A DNA stretch of 53,070 nt from Candidatus Gastranaerophilales bacterium (GCA_944326115.1 CALVCQ010000014.1:1-53070); one strand, 5' to 3'. Numbered from the stretch's first letter, positions 1 through 8,598 are shown. Notes: generated by a model not told the origin, from the sequence alone. A program made the numbers and translations.

Positions 1-111
1 CCTTGTGAACTTGTCTCCGAAGCGAAGCGTAGGAAAAAATGAACAGGCGCAGCGAAGCGAGCCTTGTGAACTTGTCTTCGAAGCGAAGCGTAGGAAAAAA
101 TGAACAGGCGC
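1..111. repeat. 61-nt tandem repeat, nearly two copies
   Basis: Positions 1-61 and 62-111 are the same unit with a period of 61 nt. The second copy differs by a single visible change (clccg versus cttcg type, near positions 17 and 78) and breaks off after the shared ggcgca. The unit is richer in G+C than the flanking DNA and contains repeated gcgaagcg blocks. The window starts inside it, so more copies may lie upstream. It is directly downstream of the M15 peptidase gene. It has no spacer-repeat alternation, so it is not a CRISPR array. Confidence 0.85.
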
Positions 112-123
112 ACTGGATATAAA

Positions 124-897
124 TTATGCATGACCTAAATCGAAATGCCATCTTTCTTTGACTTTGCTGAAATCTCCGCCCCAGCGCATACCTATTGATT
201 TTGCATAGTCACCCAGTTTTTTATAATCCTCGTCAGTGCCGTTTGCAATGTTTATATCAATAGCTTTTCCCTGACAGTGCAATGAATTTTTGGCAGCATA
301 TTGCGGTCTTGTCCTGAGCAGCTCTTCTTGTTGAGCTTGTGTTCTGAAGCCGCTTGTTATAGTTACATCAAGTCCCTGTGATTTTGCATAACTAAGTAAA
401 CTTTGTACTTTTAATTGCATTTGCGGATTAAGTTTTGCAATCATATCGTCATTATTTTGGTTTCCTGTGTTGATATTTGTTGCAGGCGGCTTTAGCATTC
501 CTATTAATTGATTTATTTTATTTTGATTTGCTGTAATTGAAGTTGTAAAGCTTTCGTATAATTTATCAACAGCCACAGACAGATTCGAATTATTTGTAAA
601 TATATTATTCATATTAAACTGGCTGAAATCTAAATTCGACATGTTAAAACTGTATATATTGCTATATCCGTTGAAATCGTAAGGATTGTTTATTTGCAGA
701 TTATTAAATGTCGGCTGCAATCCGAAAGCATCTAATCCTGAATTATAATTCAAGTCTGTGGCGTTTGTTTCTGTAAACAGCGGGGAAGTATAACCCGTAT
801 TTTGGTTACTTATTCCATTACTATTTTCGGTGTTACGTGGAAGCAATCCGCTTGAAAAATATGACATATAAACATTATTTAACCCTGCTGATGTCAA
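124..897 (-). CDS. M15-family peptidoglycan peptidase (L-Ala-D-Glu / D-Ala-D-Ala type)
   Basis: 257 residues. The C-terminal half (about 155-257) is a peptidase M15 domain, zinc enzymes that cut the peptide stems of peptidoglycan. The SxHxxGxAxDI motif gives zinc ligands H207 and D214, and the final WHFD motif gives H251; the closing GGDF..WHFD arrangement resembles endolysin-type L-alanyl-D-glutamate peptidases. The first 150 residues are rich in Asn, Ser and Phe and have no recognisable fold or clear signal peptide, so the route to the wall is unclear. The start is a TTG preceded by AGGAG at good spacing; a downstream ATG at residue 11 has no such site. The gene is alone on this strand, ends just before the tandem repeat, and is divergent from the barrel gene. 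Family assignment is firm; the precise bond cut is not. Confidence 0.8.
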   Translation of the reverse strand: MTSAGLNNVYMSYFSSGLLPRNTENSNGISNQNTGYTSPLFTETNATDLNYNSGLDAFGLQPTFNNLQINNPYDFNGYSNIYSFNMSNLDFSQFNMNNIFTNNSNLSVAVDKLYESFTTSITANQNKINQLIGMLKPPATNINTGNQNNDDMIAKLNPQMQLKVQSLLSYAKSQGLDVTITSGFRTQAQQEELLRTRPQYAAKNSLHCQGKAIDINIANGTDEDYKKLGDYAKSIGMRWGGDFSKVKERWHFDLGHA

Positions 898-1043
898 TGT
901 ATTCTCCTAATTCCAAAAGTTATAATATCCCTTATATTTATAAAGCGAATTTTTTTTAATAAATTGTCTGAAATGATATAATTATTAATAAATGTAAAGA
1001 TTATTTTTTTGAAAAAATTATTTGATTGATTAAAAATGTTTAT

Positions 1044-2042
1044 ATGAAAAGAATTGCGCCAAATAAAGCAATATTGATTTTATTAATTTTGAGTATTTGT
1101 CATCCGGTGTGCTCTGAAAATAGTTTTTCGACAAATACTTTAGGTCAAACTGCTACTGTTGAAATGACTTCTGCGAATAATCCTACAGCAAAAACAGATG
1201 ATATGTTTGCTCCTATAGAGCTTGATTTGACTGACTATACATATATGAATAAAAAGAATAAGAAGTTCGAATTATCTGCAGAAAAAGAGGGTAAACCTGC
1301 TTATGTAAAAAATACAGGTCAAATTTGGGATGAAGATATGTTGTTCAGAAGAACATTTTATTCAGATGACACAAATCTTCGGGTTCTGCCGAGCTATGGC
1401 TCCTTAAACAGTTATGTATCACGTCCGCTCGATGAAAATACAAGTGTCATGATTGGTCAGGACGGAATTTCTTCTATTAACGGAAACACTGTTAATTTTG
1501 CTTATGAGCATTATTCATATTACAGCAGCGGAGCTCGTATAGACGGAAAAACCGATAATTTTGATTATTCACTTGGTGCATTTAATGAAACTGATACATT
1601 GAATCAGGAGCTTGGCGCAATAGTGTCTACAAAGCCAACAAGCATTTTGAATTCAAAAGGCAAATTTAATGTCGGAGGCGGTGTTTTTACCACTCTTATG
1701 AATGATGTTGATTTTAATACAACAGGACTTTTTGCCCAGTATAATAATGATAAGTTTTCATTCGGCGCTCAAATAGCTGATTCTTCTTATTCAAAATCCG
1801 GGTACAATGGATACAGAAAAGCACACTTTCTGACACAGTATAAAGTTAATGATCAGCTTTCATTAAAAAATAAAATAGTAAAAAATTTTGACGTTGATGA
1901 GCTGCAAGGTGAAGTTGGTGTTGTCTATACCCCGCTTAAGGATACAGACCGTCTTCAACTAGAAGTAACCGCTGCAAATTATCAGTCGCAAAATGCAATA
2001 ACACGCCAGCGTTTGAAATTTTCAACCTCGTTTAGATTTTAA
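1044..2042 (+). CDS. Predicted outer-membrane beta-barrel protein
   Basis: 332 residues from the ATG at 1044; an in-frame TTG at 1026 would add six residues, and neither start has a visible Shine-Dalgarno site. The ATG places a signal peptide right at the N-terminus (KRIAPNKA, then a hydrophobic stretch ending near HPVCSE). The mature protein is rich in alternating polar and aromatic residues, Asn, Ser and Tyr, with many short strands separated by Gly/Asn/Asp turns, and ends in the SFRF C-terminal phenylalanine signature used by the BAM machinery. This indicates an outer-membrane barrel, but I do not recognise a specific porin or transporter family. It converges on hisS with an 11-nt overlap of coding ends and has its own 128-nt upstream region. 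Confidence 0.6.
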   Translation: MKRIAPNKAILILLILSICHPVCSENSFSTNTLGQTATVEMTSANNPTAKTDDMFAPIELDLTDYTYMNKKNKKFELSAEKEGKPAYVKNTGQIWDEDMLFRRTFYSDDTNLRVLPSYGSLNSYVSRPLDENTSVMIGQDGISSINGNTVNFAYEHYSYYSSGARIDGKTDNFDYSLGAFNETDTLNQELGAIVSTKPTSILNSKGKFNVGGGVFTTLMNDVDFNTTGLFAQYNNDKFSFGAQIADSSYSKSGYNGYRKAHFLTQYKVNDQLSLKNKIVKNFDVDELQGEVGVVYTPLKDTDRLQLEVTAANYQSQNAITRQRLKFSTSFRF

Positions 2043-3264
2043 TAGATTTCAGATAATCTTTTCTTGATACATTTACCTGTTGAGCAGTATCAAGATTTTT
2101 TATTGTCACAGTATTTGTTTTTATTTCGTCATCCATTAAAATAAGTGCGTATTTTGCTGTTTTTGCAGCTTTATCCAGCTGTTTTTTAAATTTCCTGCAA
2201 GCATAATCAAAATCTGCACAGAATCCGGCGTTTCTTAATTCTTCAATAATCTTAAAGGCTTCTTTTGTATTTTCTGAGATAACAAAGACGTCCAATTTCT
2301 GTTCTGCTGTTTTTTGGGTCAGAGCATTAAGTCTTTCCATTCCCATTGCCCAGCCTACAGCCGGAGTTGCTGGTCCGCCGAGTGTTTCAACGAGGGAATC
2401 GTATCTTCCGCCACCGCAAACGGCATTTTGCGAACCAAGATTGTTTGATTTGATTTCAAATACTGTTCTGTTGTAATAATCCAGTCCTCTTACAAGAAGT
2501 TTATTTTCTTTAAAAGGTATATTTAGTGCATTTAAATATTCTTTTACTTTGTCATAATGTTCTTTGCATTCAGCACATATAAAATCACCGAGTATGACTT
2601 TTTGTATTTCTTCTTTTTCGAATATATTTTTGCAGGATTCAACTTTGCAATCCAGTATTCTTAAAGGATTTTTTTGATATCTGAAATTACAATCTTCACA
2701 CAAGTCTTTTAAGTAAGGTTTTAAAATATCTTTTATCGCATCTCTGTATTTTTTTCTGCATTCAGGACATCCCAGAGAATTAATTTCTATATCCAGGTCA
2801 TTTAAACCAAGTTCATTCAAATATTTGACAGCAAGATTTATTACTTCTGCATCGGCAGAAGCTTCAGCACAGCCAAACATTTCAACACCTACCTGATGGA
2901 ACTGTCTTTGTCTGCCCGCCTGAGGTCTTTCATATCTAAACATCGGTCCTTTGTACCACAATTTTACAGGTTGGGGCTGTCTTGAAAAGCCGTGTTCTAT
3001 GTATGCTCTTACTACTCCTGCTGTATTTTCCGGCCGCAGAGTAAGTGAACGTTCACTTTTTTCAAAAGTATACATTTCTTTGTTAACTATATCAGTTGAG
3101 TCGCCTACTCCTCTGGCAAAAAGCTCTGTTGCTTCAAAAATCGGAGTCCTGATTTCTGTGAAATTAGCTTTCGAAAATACTTCATAAGCTGTCTTTTCCA
3201 TTTTTTGCCAGTTTGTAATTTCTTCCGGCAGTATATCTTTTGTCCCTTTTTGTGCTTGTATCAC
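2032..3264 (-). CDS. hisS: Histidine--tRNA ligase
   Basis: Class II aminoacyl-tRNA synthetase that charges tRNA-His with histidine in the cytoplasm. The KGTKDILPEE start block, motif 2 (FRYERPQAGRQRQFHQ), the histidine-binding LVRGLDYYNRT segment and motif 3 (GWAMGMERL) are all visible, with a C-terminal anticodon-binding domain. Length of about 410 residues is normal. Two GTG starts are possible, at 3276 and 3264. I chose 3264 because GAGGT lies five bases before it and the protein then begins VIQAQKGTKD as in relatives; the other start lacks a site. A CxxC pair near residues 165-168 and further Cys pairs (CEDC, CAEC) sit in the insertion region and may bind metal. Its 3' end overlaps the converging barrel gene by 11 nt. 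Confidence 0.96.
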   Translation of the reverse strand: MIQAQKGTKDILPEEITNWQKMEKTAYEVFSKANFTEIRTPIFEATELFARGVGDSTDIVNKEMYTFEKSERSLTLRPENTAGVVRAYIEHGFSRQPQPVKLWYKGPMFRYERPQAGRQRQFHQVGVEMFGCAEASADAEVINLAVKYLNELGLNDLDIEINSLGCPECRKKYRDAIKDILKPYLKDLCEDCNFRYQKNPLRILDCKVESCKNIFEKEEIQKVILGDFICAECKEHYDKVKEYLNALNIPFKENKLLVRGLDYYNRTVFEIKSNNLGSQNAVCGGGRYDSLVETLGGPATPAVGWAMGMERLNALTQKTAEQKLDVFVISENTKEAFKIIEELRNAGFCADFDYACRKFKKQLDKAAKTAKYALILMDDEIKTNTVTIKNLDTAQQVNVSRKDYLKSIKI

Positions 3265-3377
3265 TTTATACCTCACTATCTGTCTATCTTATTATATATA
3301 AAAAACGGCTATTTCAATATGTCAAAATTTATAGTAAAATCATCTGGTAAATAATTATATTTTAAAGAGGCAGCCTT

Positions 3378-4412
3378 ATGGATTTTAAAAATTCTTTTAC
3401 TGTTAAAAATGTAAGCTTTTTTATTCTTATATTATTAATACTGTTTTTTATTATAAAAATGCCCGATATCACGCTGCTGTTATTCTGCGGTTATGTTATA
3501 GCCTGCGCAATAAATCCATTTGTAGACAAAATGTCTGAAAAAATTCCGAGATCAGCAGCAGTAACACTGATGATTACAATTATTACTATTGTTACTCTAG
3601 GTGTTTTTATTCCTATTTTTGTTATGGCGTTTAACGAAATAAGAGATTTTGTCAATCAGCTTCCACAACAAATTCAAAATATTCAGCATTTTTTTGATAC
3701 ATTTAAAATCGGCGGGCAGGATATTTCGCAGTATTTAAATATTGATGCTGTATTGAATAATTCGACAATGATTGCAAAGGAAGTTATAGACCGATCAATA
3801 AATATTACAATAGGGATTGTCGGTGTAATTACATTACTGGTTACTTTGAGCATTATAGTTTTCTTCATTTCAAATGACAGAGATAAAATAAAAGATTTTA
3901 CTTTGAAATTATTTCCTGTTTCTATTAGAAACAAAACTGCTTGCGTAATAGATGAACTGGAACTAAAAGTCGGAGGATATATAACCGCACAGTTATTGTC
4001 TATTACTATTGTAGGTATAGTTGTTGCACTGACTCTATTGGTGCTAAAAGTTGAATATGCTGTATTTTTAGGCTTTATATCCGCAGTTCTTGACCTTGTG
4101 CCAATAGTCGGACCGATTATTTCCGGCGTATTAATACTCCTAATTGCATTTCCAAAAGGTTGGCTTATTACTATAATTGCAATTGCTTCTCTATTATTAG
4201 GACAGTTTATTGAAAATAACTGGGCAAAGCCTTATTTCTTTTCAAAATATATGGATCTGCATCCTTTAGTGGTGATATTTTCATTTGTTATTGCTGCTAA
4301 ATTTCTGGGTGTAATTGGTGTCCTTATTGCTCCGGCAATTGCTGCAGTTATCGTTACTCTTTTTGATGAAATATATGTAAAAACAATGAATGATGCTGAA
4401 AGTGAAGATTGA
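3378..4412 (+). CDS. AI-2E family (PerM/UPF0118-like) membrane protein
   Basis: 344 residues with about seven or eight hydrophobic segments in the usual AI-2E transporter layout: two N-terminal helices, a central polar stretch around residues 85-145, a helix at about 147-165, and a C-terminal group including the DLVPIVGPIISG loop and the PLVVIFSFVIAAKFLGVIGVL block typical of the family. Members export small molecules or ions; the substrate here cannot be read from sequence, and the family name does not establish autoinducer transport. The ATG at 3378 is preceded by AAAGAGG at eight bases. The stop codon overlaps the start of the radical SAM gene (TGATG), so the two are probably co-translated. 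Lysine- and acid-rich residues close the C-terminus. Confidence 0.85.
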   Translation: MDFKNSFTVKNVSFFILILLILFFIIKMPDITLLLFCGYVIACAINPFVDKMSEKIPRSAAVTLMITIITIVTLGVFIPIFVMAFNEIRDFVNQLPQQIQNIQHFFDTFKIGGQDISQYLNIDAVLNNSTMIAKEVIDRSINITIGIVGVITLLVTLSIIVFFISNDRDKIKDFTLKLFPVSIRNKTACVIDELELKVGGYITAQLLSITIVGIVVALTLLVLKVEYAVFLGFISAVLDLVPIVGPIISGVLILLIAFPKGWLITIIAIASLLLGQFIENNWAKPYFFSKYMDLHPLVVIFSFVIAAKFLGVIGVLIAPAIAAVIVTLFDEIYVKTMNDAESED

Positions 4413-6004
4413 TGACAGATATAACTTTATATAATATTCCTGATAAAAATCCGGAAATAAATATCTGGATGGCATTTCCGTCAATGATGTCTTTTGGCAT
4501 GTCGTCATTAGGTTATATGTCTATAGTAAAGACTCTTGATATGAGAGCAGATTACTTTGTTGAAAAAATATTTACAGATACTGTTTCAACAAAACTTATG
4601 CCTGCTGGTGTCGATGTCATGGGTTTTTCTGTTTCTTTTGAAATTGATTTTTTAGGCATTTTCAGTATTTTAGAAAAATATTCAATACCGTTAAAATCTT
4701 GTGACAGAGATGATAATTCCCCTCTTGTTTTTGGAGGCGGACCTGTTTTGACGGCAAATCCCGAGCCTTACAGTGCTTTTTTTGACTTTATTATAATTGG
4801 AGATGCTGAAAAAATTGATTCTGAAATTATAGATGTAATAAAAATCAACAAACATTTACCCAAAAGTGAATTATTAGAAATTTTATCAAAAGTTCAGGGT
4901 ATATATGTTCCTTGTTTTACAAATTATGCCCCTCTAAAAGGTGTAACCGTCAAAAATGGTGCAACTTATACGGTTGAAAAACTAACTTGTTCTTTAAATA
5001 AGTGTATAACTACTCCTGTGCTTGCTGAAAAAAGTTTCTTTTCAAATACTTACGTTATAGAAGTAGTCAGAGGCTGTCCTCAAAGATGCGGATTCTGCAT
5101 TGCTTCATATTTAAATTTGCCGTATCGCTTTTGCAGCTATGATGAAATTATAAAAAGTATTGATACCGGATTGAAATACACAAATAAAATAGCCTTATTG
5201 GGTGCGTTAATTACAGCGCATCCTGATTTTGACAGAATATGTGAGTATATTTTGCAAAAGAAACAGCAGGTGCAGGATCTGGAATTGTCTGTATCTTCTT
5301 TAAGAGCTGACTCAATTTCACCTGTTGTTATAAAAACTCTTGTTGAGTGCGGTCAAAAACATTCAACTATTGCTATTGAAGCAGGTTCAGAAAGATTGAG
5401 AAAACTAATAAATAAAAATTTATCGGAAAAGCAAATATTTGATACAGTTAAAACCGCTTATCAAAATGGACTGAAAGGTCTGAAAATTTATGCAATGATT
5501 GGATTGCCTACAGAAACACAGCAAGATATTGATGAAATGGTTATGCTTGCACAAAGGTTAAAATCTTCTTTTAAAGATTTTGATTTTACTTTTTCTTTTT
5601 CTACATTTGTTCCAAAAGCACACACGCCTTTCCAATTTTGCGAAAGGGAATCTACAAAAATTCTTGAAAAAAAATATGAGTATCTCAAAAAAGAGTTTCA
5701 TAAGCTTGGCATGAAAATAAGAACTTCCAGTGTGAAATGGGATTATTGGCAGGCTCTTTTATCACGTGGAGACAGAAGGCTGGCAGATTATCTTGTCGAT
5801 GTTTATAAGTCAGGAGCAAATCTCGGTGCTTTCAAACAATGTTATAAGAAATTTGTTGATTCAAAAAATCTTCCCTCTTCCGACGATTATGCGCTAAATA
5901 ATCATGACCCGAATGAAATACTGGCATGGGATTTTATCTCTATCACTCCGGATAAGAATTCTTTAATAGCCGAATATAAAAGGCTTTTACCTGATATTAA
6001 GTAA
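4412..6004 (+). CDS. B12-binding-domain radical SAM protein
   Basis: 530 residues. A radical SAM core is marked by CPQRCGFC (C222, C226, C229 ligate the 4Fe-4S cluster), and the N-terminal 150 residues carry the FGGGPVLTANPEP and DFIIIGDAE blocks typical of cobalamin-binding-type N-terminal domains in this superfamily. The C-terminal region (SSVKWDYWQALLSRGDRRLADYLV) resembles the TIGR03960-like group that often accompanies a DUF2344 partner; no such partner is adjacent. The reaction is unknown. I chose the ATG at 4412, which overlaps the stop of the preceding gene; an in-frame TTG lies just before it. About 350 nt without a protein gene follow. Confidence 0.85.
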   Translation: MTDITLYNIPDKNPEINIWMAFPSMMSFGMSSLGYMSIVKTLDMRADYFVEKIFTDTVSTKLMPAGVDVMGFSVSFEIDFLGIFSILEKYSIPLKSCDRDDNSPLVFGGGPVLTANPEPYSAFFDFIIIGDAEKIDSEIIDVIKINKHLPKSELLEILSKVQGIYVPCFTNYAPLKGVTVKNGATYTVEKLTCSLNKCITTPVLAEKSFFSNTYVIEVVRGCPQRCGFCIASYLNLPYRFCSYDEIIKSIDTGLKYTNKIALLGALITAHPDFDRICEYILQKKQQVQDLELSVSSLRADSISPVVIKTLVECGQKHSTIAIEAGSERLRKLINKNLSEKQIFDTVKTAYQNGLKGLKIYAMIGLPTETQQDIDEMVMLAQRLKSSFKDFDFTFSFSTFVPKAHTPFQFCERESTKILEKKYEYLKKEFHKLGMKIRTSSVKWDYWQALLSRGDRRLADYLVDVYKSGANLGAFKQCYKKFVDSKNLPSSDDYALNNHDPNEILAWDFISITPDKNSLIAEYKRLLPDIK

Positions 6005-6040
6005 TGTAAAACTTCAATTATATTTTTATGTTTAAAAGGG

Positions 6041-6068
6041 TTGACATAAATTTTCTTGATGTCATAAT
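6041..6068 (+). promoter_or_regulatory. Sigma70-type promoter for a small transcript
   Basis: A perfect TTGACA lies at 6041-6046 and CATAAT (five of six bases of TATAAT) at 6063-6068, with a 16-bp spacer. Transcription would begin near 6075. No protein gene starts before the terminator at 6195, so this promoter most simply drives the small RNA described next. Confidence 0.65.
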
Positions 6069-6074
6069 AATAAT

Positions 6075-6220
6075 GTAAGGTTTAAGTGTAGTCGAAACAC
6101 TAAATAACATTTATTTTTTAACATTAATAACCCCGAACACATATAAACTCCTAAATAATAAACACAAAAGAGACCATTAGGATGCAGAAAACAAACCACT
6201 CTATTGAGTGGTCTTTTTTT
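6075..6220 (+). ncRNA. Putative small RNA of about 145 nt, unidentified
   Basis: The gene-free stretch 6005-6362 contains a good promoter and, about 125 nt downstream of the predicted start, an intrinsic terminator. A hairpin close to the 5' end (6081-6089 pairing with 6097-6104, with one bulged A) is followed by a long unstructured, A-rich segment containing ACTCCT (6147-6152), complementary to a ribosome binding site, and then the terminator. A 5' hairpin, single-stranded anti-SD core and terminator recall cyanobacterial Yfr1 in layout, but the sequence is not Yfr1. It might instead be a terminated leader of the fumarase gene 140 nt further on. I recognise no Rfam family. Confidence 0.5.
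6195..6220 (+). terminator. Intrinsic terminator of the small RNA
   Basis: Seven-pair stem ACCACTC/GAGTGGT with loop TATT (6202-6205), followed by a run of Ts at 6214-6220. A GACCA at about 6172-6176 could pair with the 3' arm TGGTC instead, so an alternative fold that disrupts the terminator is possible. Confidence 0.8.
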
Positions 6221-6362
6221 ATACATTTTGATTAAAATTTCAATAATTTTATATTTTATGATGTATTTTTGATATCAATTTATATATTTTTACCAAATTA
6301 AGTGTATTCGTGACAATTAATAACGATTTGCTTTTAAATCGTGAAAATATTATCATGTTTAA

Positions 6363-7727
6363 ATGTCTATTGTTGATACAAATTTAATAGAAACAGCAGT
6401 CGGTAATTTATGTTTAAAAGCAAACACCGAATATAATGCTGAGTTATATAAAGTGTTGTTGAATAAATATGAAACCGCAGATAATTTTGATAAAAAAAAT
6501 AAACTTGAAAACATACTAATCAATATAAAATCAGCGTATACTTCAAAACGTCCTTTATGTCAGGACACAGGTCAGGTTTTATTGTTTGTTGAAATAGGTC
6601 AGGATGTAAAATTAACCGGCAGACCTTTAAATGAGGCAATTAATTCGGGTGTGCGATCTGCTTACATTTCTTATTTATTTAGAAAATCAGTGGTTAAGAA
6701 TGCAATTTTTGACAGGTCAAATACAGAAACTAATACTCCTGCAATAATATATACAGATATAGTAAATGGTGATTCGATCAATATAAAACTGATGGTCAAA
6801 GGTGCAGGCTCTGAAAATTATTCATGTGTAAAAATGTTTAATCCTTCTGCTAGTGAAGAAAATATTTTTGATTTTATAAAAAACGCCGTTATTACATCTG
6901 GCGAAAAAAGTTGTCCGCCGCTTGTTCTTGGTATAGGTATCGGCGGTACTATGGATACTGCTGCAGTCATGTCTAAGAAAGCATTTTTCAAAAAAATAAA
7001 TAATGTGAGAGAAAATGAATTTAAAAACAAATTGCTAAGCTATCTATCTGATGTGTCTGATAATATTATTGATATAAAACTAATGACGTCACAAACCCAT
7101 ATAGCAAGTTTACCTGTAGCAATAACCATAAATTGCCATAGCTGCAGACACTGTGAATGTACAATTTCTAATTCGAAAATTTTTTATACGGAAAATCCCT
7201 GTGAATATAAAGAAATTCCGGTCACATCCAAATCTTTAATTAAAATAAATTCTGATGATATTGATAAAATCTTATCTTTAAAAAAAGGCGACAGAATACT
7301 TTTGTCCGGAGAAATTTATACAGCAAGAGATGCTGCACACAAATTGATTGCTGAATTTTATGAGAAGAATGAAGCTTTTCCTTTTGAGATTAATAAAAAG
7401 ATAATTTTTTATGCCGGTCCCTGTCCGGCAGCAGACGCTGAAATAATTGGTCCTATAGGACCGACTACGTCAACTAGAATGGATAAGTATTGTAAGTTAT
7501 TATATTCAAACGGTCTGCTGGCTACAATCGGCAAAGGTGAGCGTTCTCTATCGTGTGAAAAAGATATTTTAAAATATGGTGGCAGATACTTTAGTGCACA
7601 GGGCGGTATAGCGTGCTTATTATCAAAATGTGTAAAAAAATCACAGGTGATTGCATTTGAACACCTTGGAACAGAAGCTGTAAGAAAGTTATATGTGGAG
7701 GATATGCCTTTAACAGTTGAAATTTAG
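6363..7727 (+). CDS. Class I fumarate hydratase, alpha and beta parts fused
   Basis: 454 residues. Catalyses reversible hydration of fumarate to malate using an oxygen-sensitive 4Fe-4S cluster. The alpha part (1 to about 285) has CQDTGQ (C66), SCPPLVLGIGIGGT (C184) and INCHSCRH (C258); these three cysteines are the probable cluster ligands. The beta part (about 290-454) has GDRILLSGEIYTARDAAH, the FYAGPCPA loop and GPIGPTTSTRMD. Two-gene versions total about the same length, so this is a simple fusion, shorter than E. coli FumA. Tartrate dehydratase is the main alternative because the two families share these motifs. There is no Shine-Dalgarno site before the ATG; a 7-bp hairpin (6323-6342) sits 20 nt upstream. 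A bidirectional terminator follows. Confidence 0.88.
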   Translation: MSIVDTNLIETAVGNLCLKANTEYNAELYKVLLNKYETADNFDKKNKLENILINIKSAYTSKRPLCQDTGQVLLFVEIGQDVKLTGRPLNEAINSGVRSAYISYLFRKSVVKNAIFDRSNTETNTPAIIYTDIVNGDSINIKLMVKGAGSENYSCVKMFNPSASEENIFDFIKNAVITSGEKSCPPLVLGIGIGGTMDTAAVMSKKAFFKKINNVRENEFKNKLLSYLSDVSDNIIDIKLMTSQTHIASLPVAITINCHSCRHCECTISNSKIFYTENPCEYKEIPVTSKSLIKINSDDIDKILSLKKGDRILLSGEIYTARDAAHKLIAEFYEKNEAFPFEINKKIIFYAGPCPAADAEIIGPIGPTTSTRMDKYCKLLYSNGLLATIGKGERSLSCEKDILKYGGRYFSAQGGIACLLSKCVKKSQVIAFEHLGTEAVRKLYVEDMPLTVEI

Positions 7728-7730
7728 CCT

Positions 7731-7760
7731 AAAAAAAGACTCCTTAATGGAGTCTTTTTT
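7731..7760. terminator. Bidirectional terminator between fumarase and rpaB
   Basis: An 11-pair stem (7733-7743 with 7749-7759, core GACTCC/GGAGTC) and a TTAAT loop. It has an A-run on the left and a T-run on the right, so it can end transcription from the plus-strand fumarase gene and from the converging rpaB gene. Confidence 0.9.
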
Positions 7761-7762
7761 AT

Positions 7763-8512
7763 TTAATTAATTCTTTGAAACATATATCCTATTCCACGTG
7801 CTGTTAGAATCAATTCCGGATTAGCGGGATCTGTTTCGAGTTTTGAGCGTAATCTTGAAATATGTACATCAACAACTCTTGTATCGATGCGATGATCCGG
7901 CGGATACGCCCACACGTATTGAAGAATTTCGTTTCTTGAATATGCTTGTCCCGAGTTATTAACAAGCAGCTCAAGAAGGCTGAATTCCATACCTGTTAAT
8001 CTGATACGTTCATTCTTTCTGAATACCTGTCTTCTTGCTGTATCAATTTTTATATTACCGGTTGTAATCACATTTTTTGTAACCTTACCGGTTGATGGAG
8101 CTATTTCTCTGTTTGTTGCACGTCTCAAAACAGATTTTACACGGGCTTCCAATTCTTTAGGGCTGAACGGTTTTACTACATAATCATCTGCACCGAGTTC
8201 AAGACCTGTAATTCTTTCAGAAACATCACCCAGTGCTGTTAATATAATAATCGGGACATCAGATGTTCTTCTTATTTCCCTGCAAACACCGTAACCGTCC
8301 ATTTTTGGCATCATAACATCCAAAACAACCAGATCCGGATTTTCTTTATTAAAAGCTGCAACTGCCTCTTCTCCGTCAGCAGCTGTAACAACATCATAAC
8401 CGATCATACTTAATCTTGTTTCAAGAATCCTTCTGATACTTGCTTCATCATCAGCAATTAAAATCTTTTGCTTTGCTTCTGCCTGTTCATTAGCTTCAGT
8501 ATTTGGACACAT
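7763..8512 (-). CDS. rpaB: OmpR-family response regulator, RpaB-like
   Basis: 249 residues. Receiver domain at about 16-130 with the acidic pair D21/D22, phosphoacceptor D65, T92 and K114; DNA-binding winged-helix domain at about 145-249. The receiver (KILIADDEASIRRIL, LDVMMPKMDGYGVCREIR) matches cyanobacterial RpaB very closely, as I recall it. In cyanobacteria RpaB works with the kinase NblS and controls stress and light-responsive genes; what it controls in a non-photosynthetic relative is unknown. No kinase gene is adjacent. The ATG is preceded by GATAGG at moderate distance. The gene reads away from thrS, with a large palindrome in the shared upstream region. Confidence 0.9.
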   Translation of the reverse strand: MCPNTEANEQAEAKQKILIADDEASIRRILETRLSMIGYDVVTAADGEEAVAAFNKENPDLVVLDVMMPKMDGYGVCREIRRTSDVPIIILTALGDVSERITGLELGADDYVVKPFSPKELEARVKSVLRRATNREIAPSTGKVTKNVITTGNIKIDTARRQVFRKNERIRLTGMEFSLLELLVNNSGQAYSRNEILQYVWAYPPDHRIDTRVVDVHISRLRSKLETDPANPELILTARGIGYMFQRIN

Positions 8513-8563
8513 GTTAAAAACCTATCTTTCTTTACCCTTGTCATTAACCACATATTAAATAAA

Positions 8564-8598
8564 AATATTTTGTAATATTAACAATATTACAAAATATT
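8564..8598. promoter_or_regulatory. 16-bp perfect inverted repeat in the rpaB/thrS divergent region
   Basis: 8564-8579 and 8583-8598 are perfect reverse complements (AATATTTTGTAATATT and its complement) with a 3-nt centre. Each arm carries TTACAAAA, and another TTACAA occurs at about 8617. TTACA(A/T)(A/T) is half of the cyanobacterial HLR1 consensus bound by RpaB, so autoregulation is plausible. A T-run follows on the plus strand, but no plus-strand gene ends here, so a terminator is less likely. Confidence 0.55.

Noticed and set aside
1-111. CRISPR array
   Set aside because: The 61-nt units are contiguous and near-identical with no variable spacers, and no cas genes are present.
6182-6235. 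17-codon ORF overlapping the terminator at 6195-6220 as a leader peptide
   Set aside because: No properly spaced ribosome binding site and no run of regulatory codons linked to fumarase.
6269-6278. TTGATATCAA palindrome resembling an FNR/CRP-type site upstream of fumarase
   Set aside because: The consensus needs four bases between TTGAT and ATCAA; here there are none, and short AT palindromes are expected by chance in this DNA.
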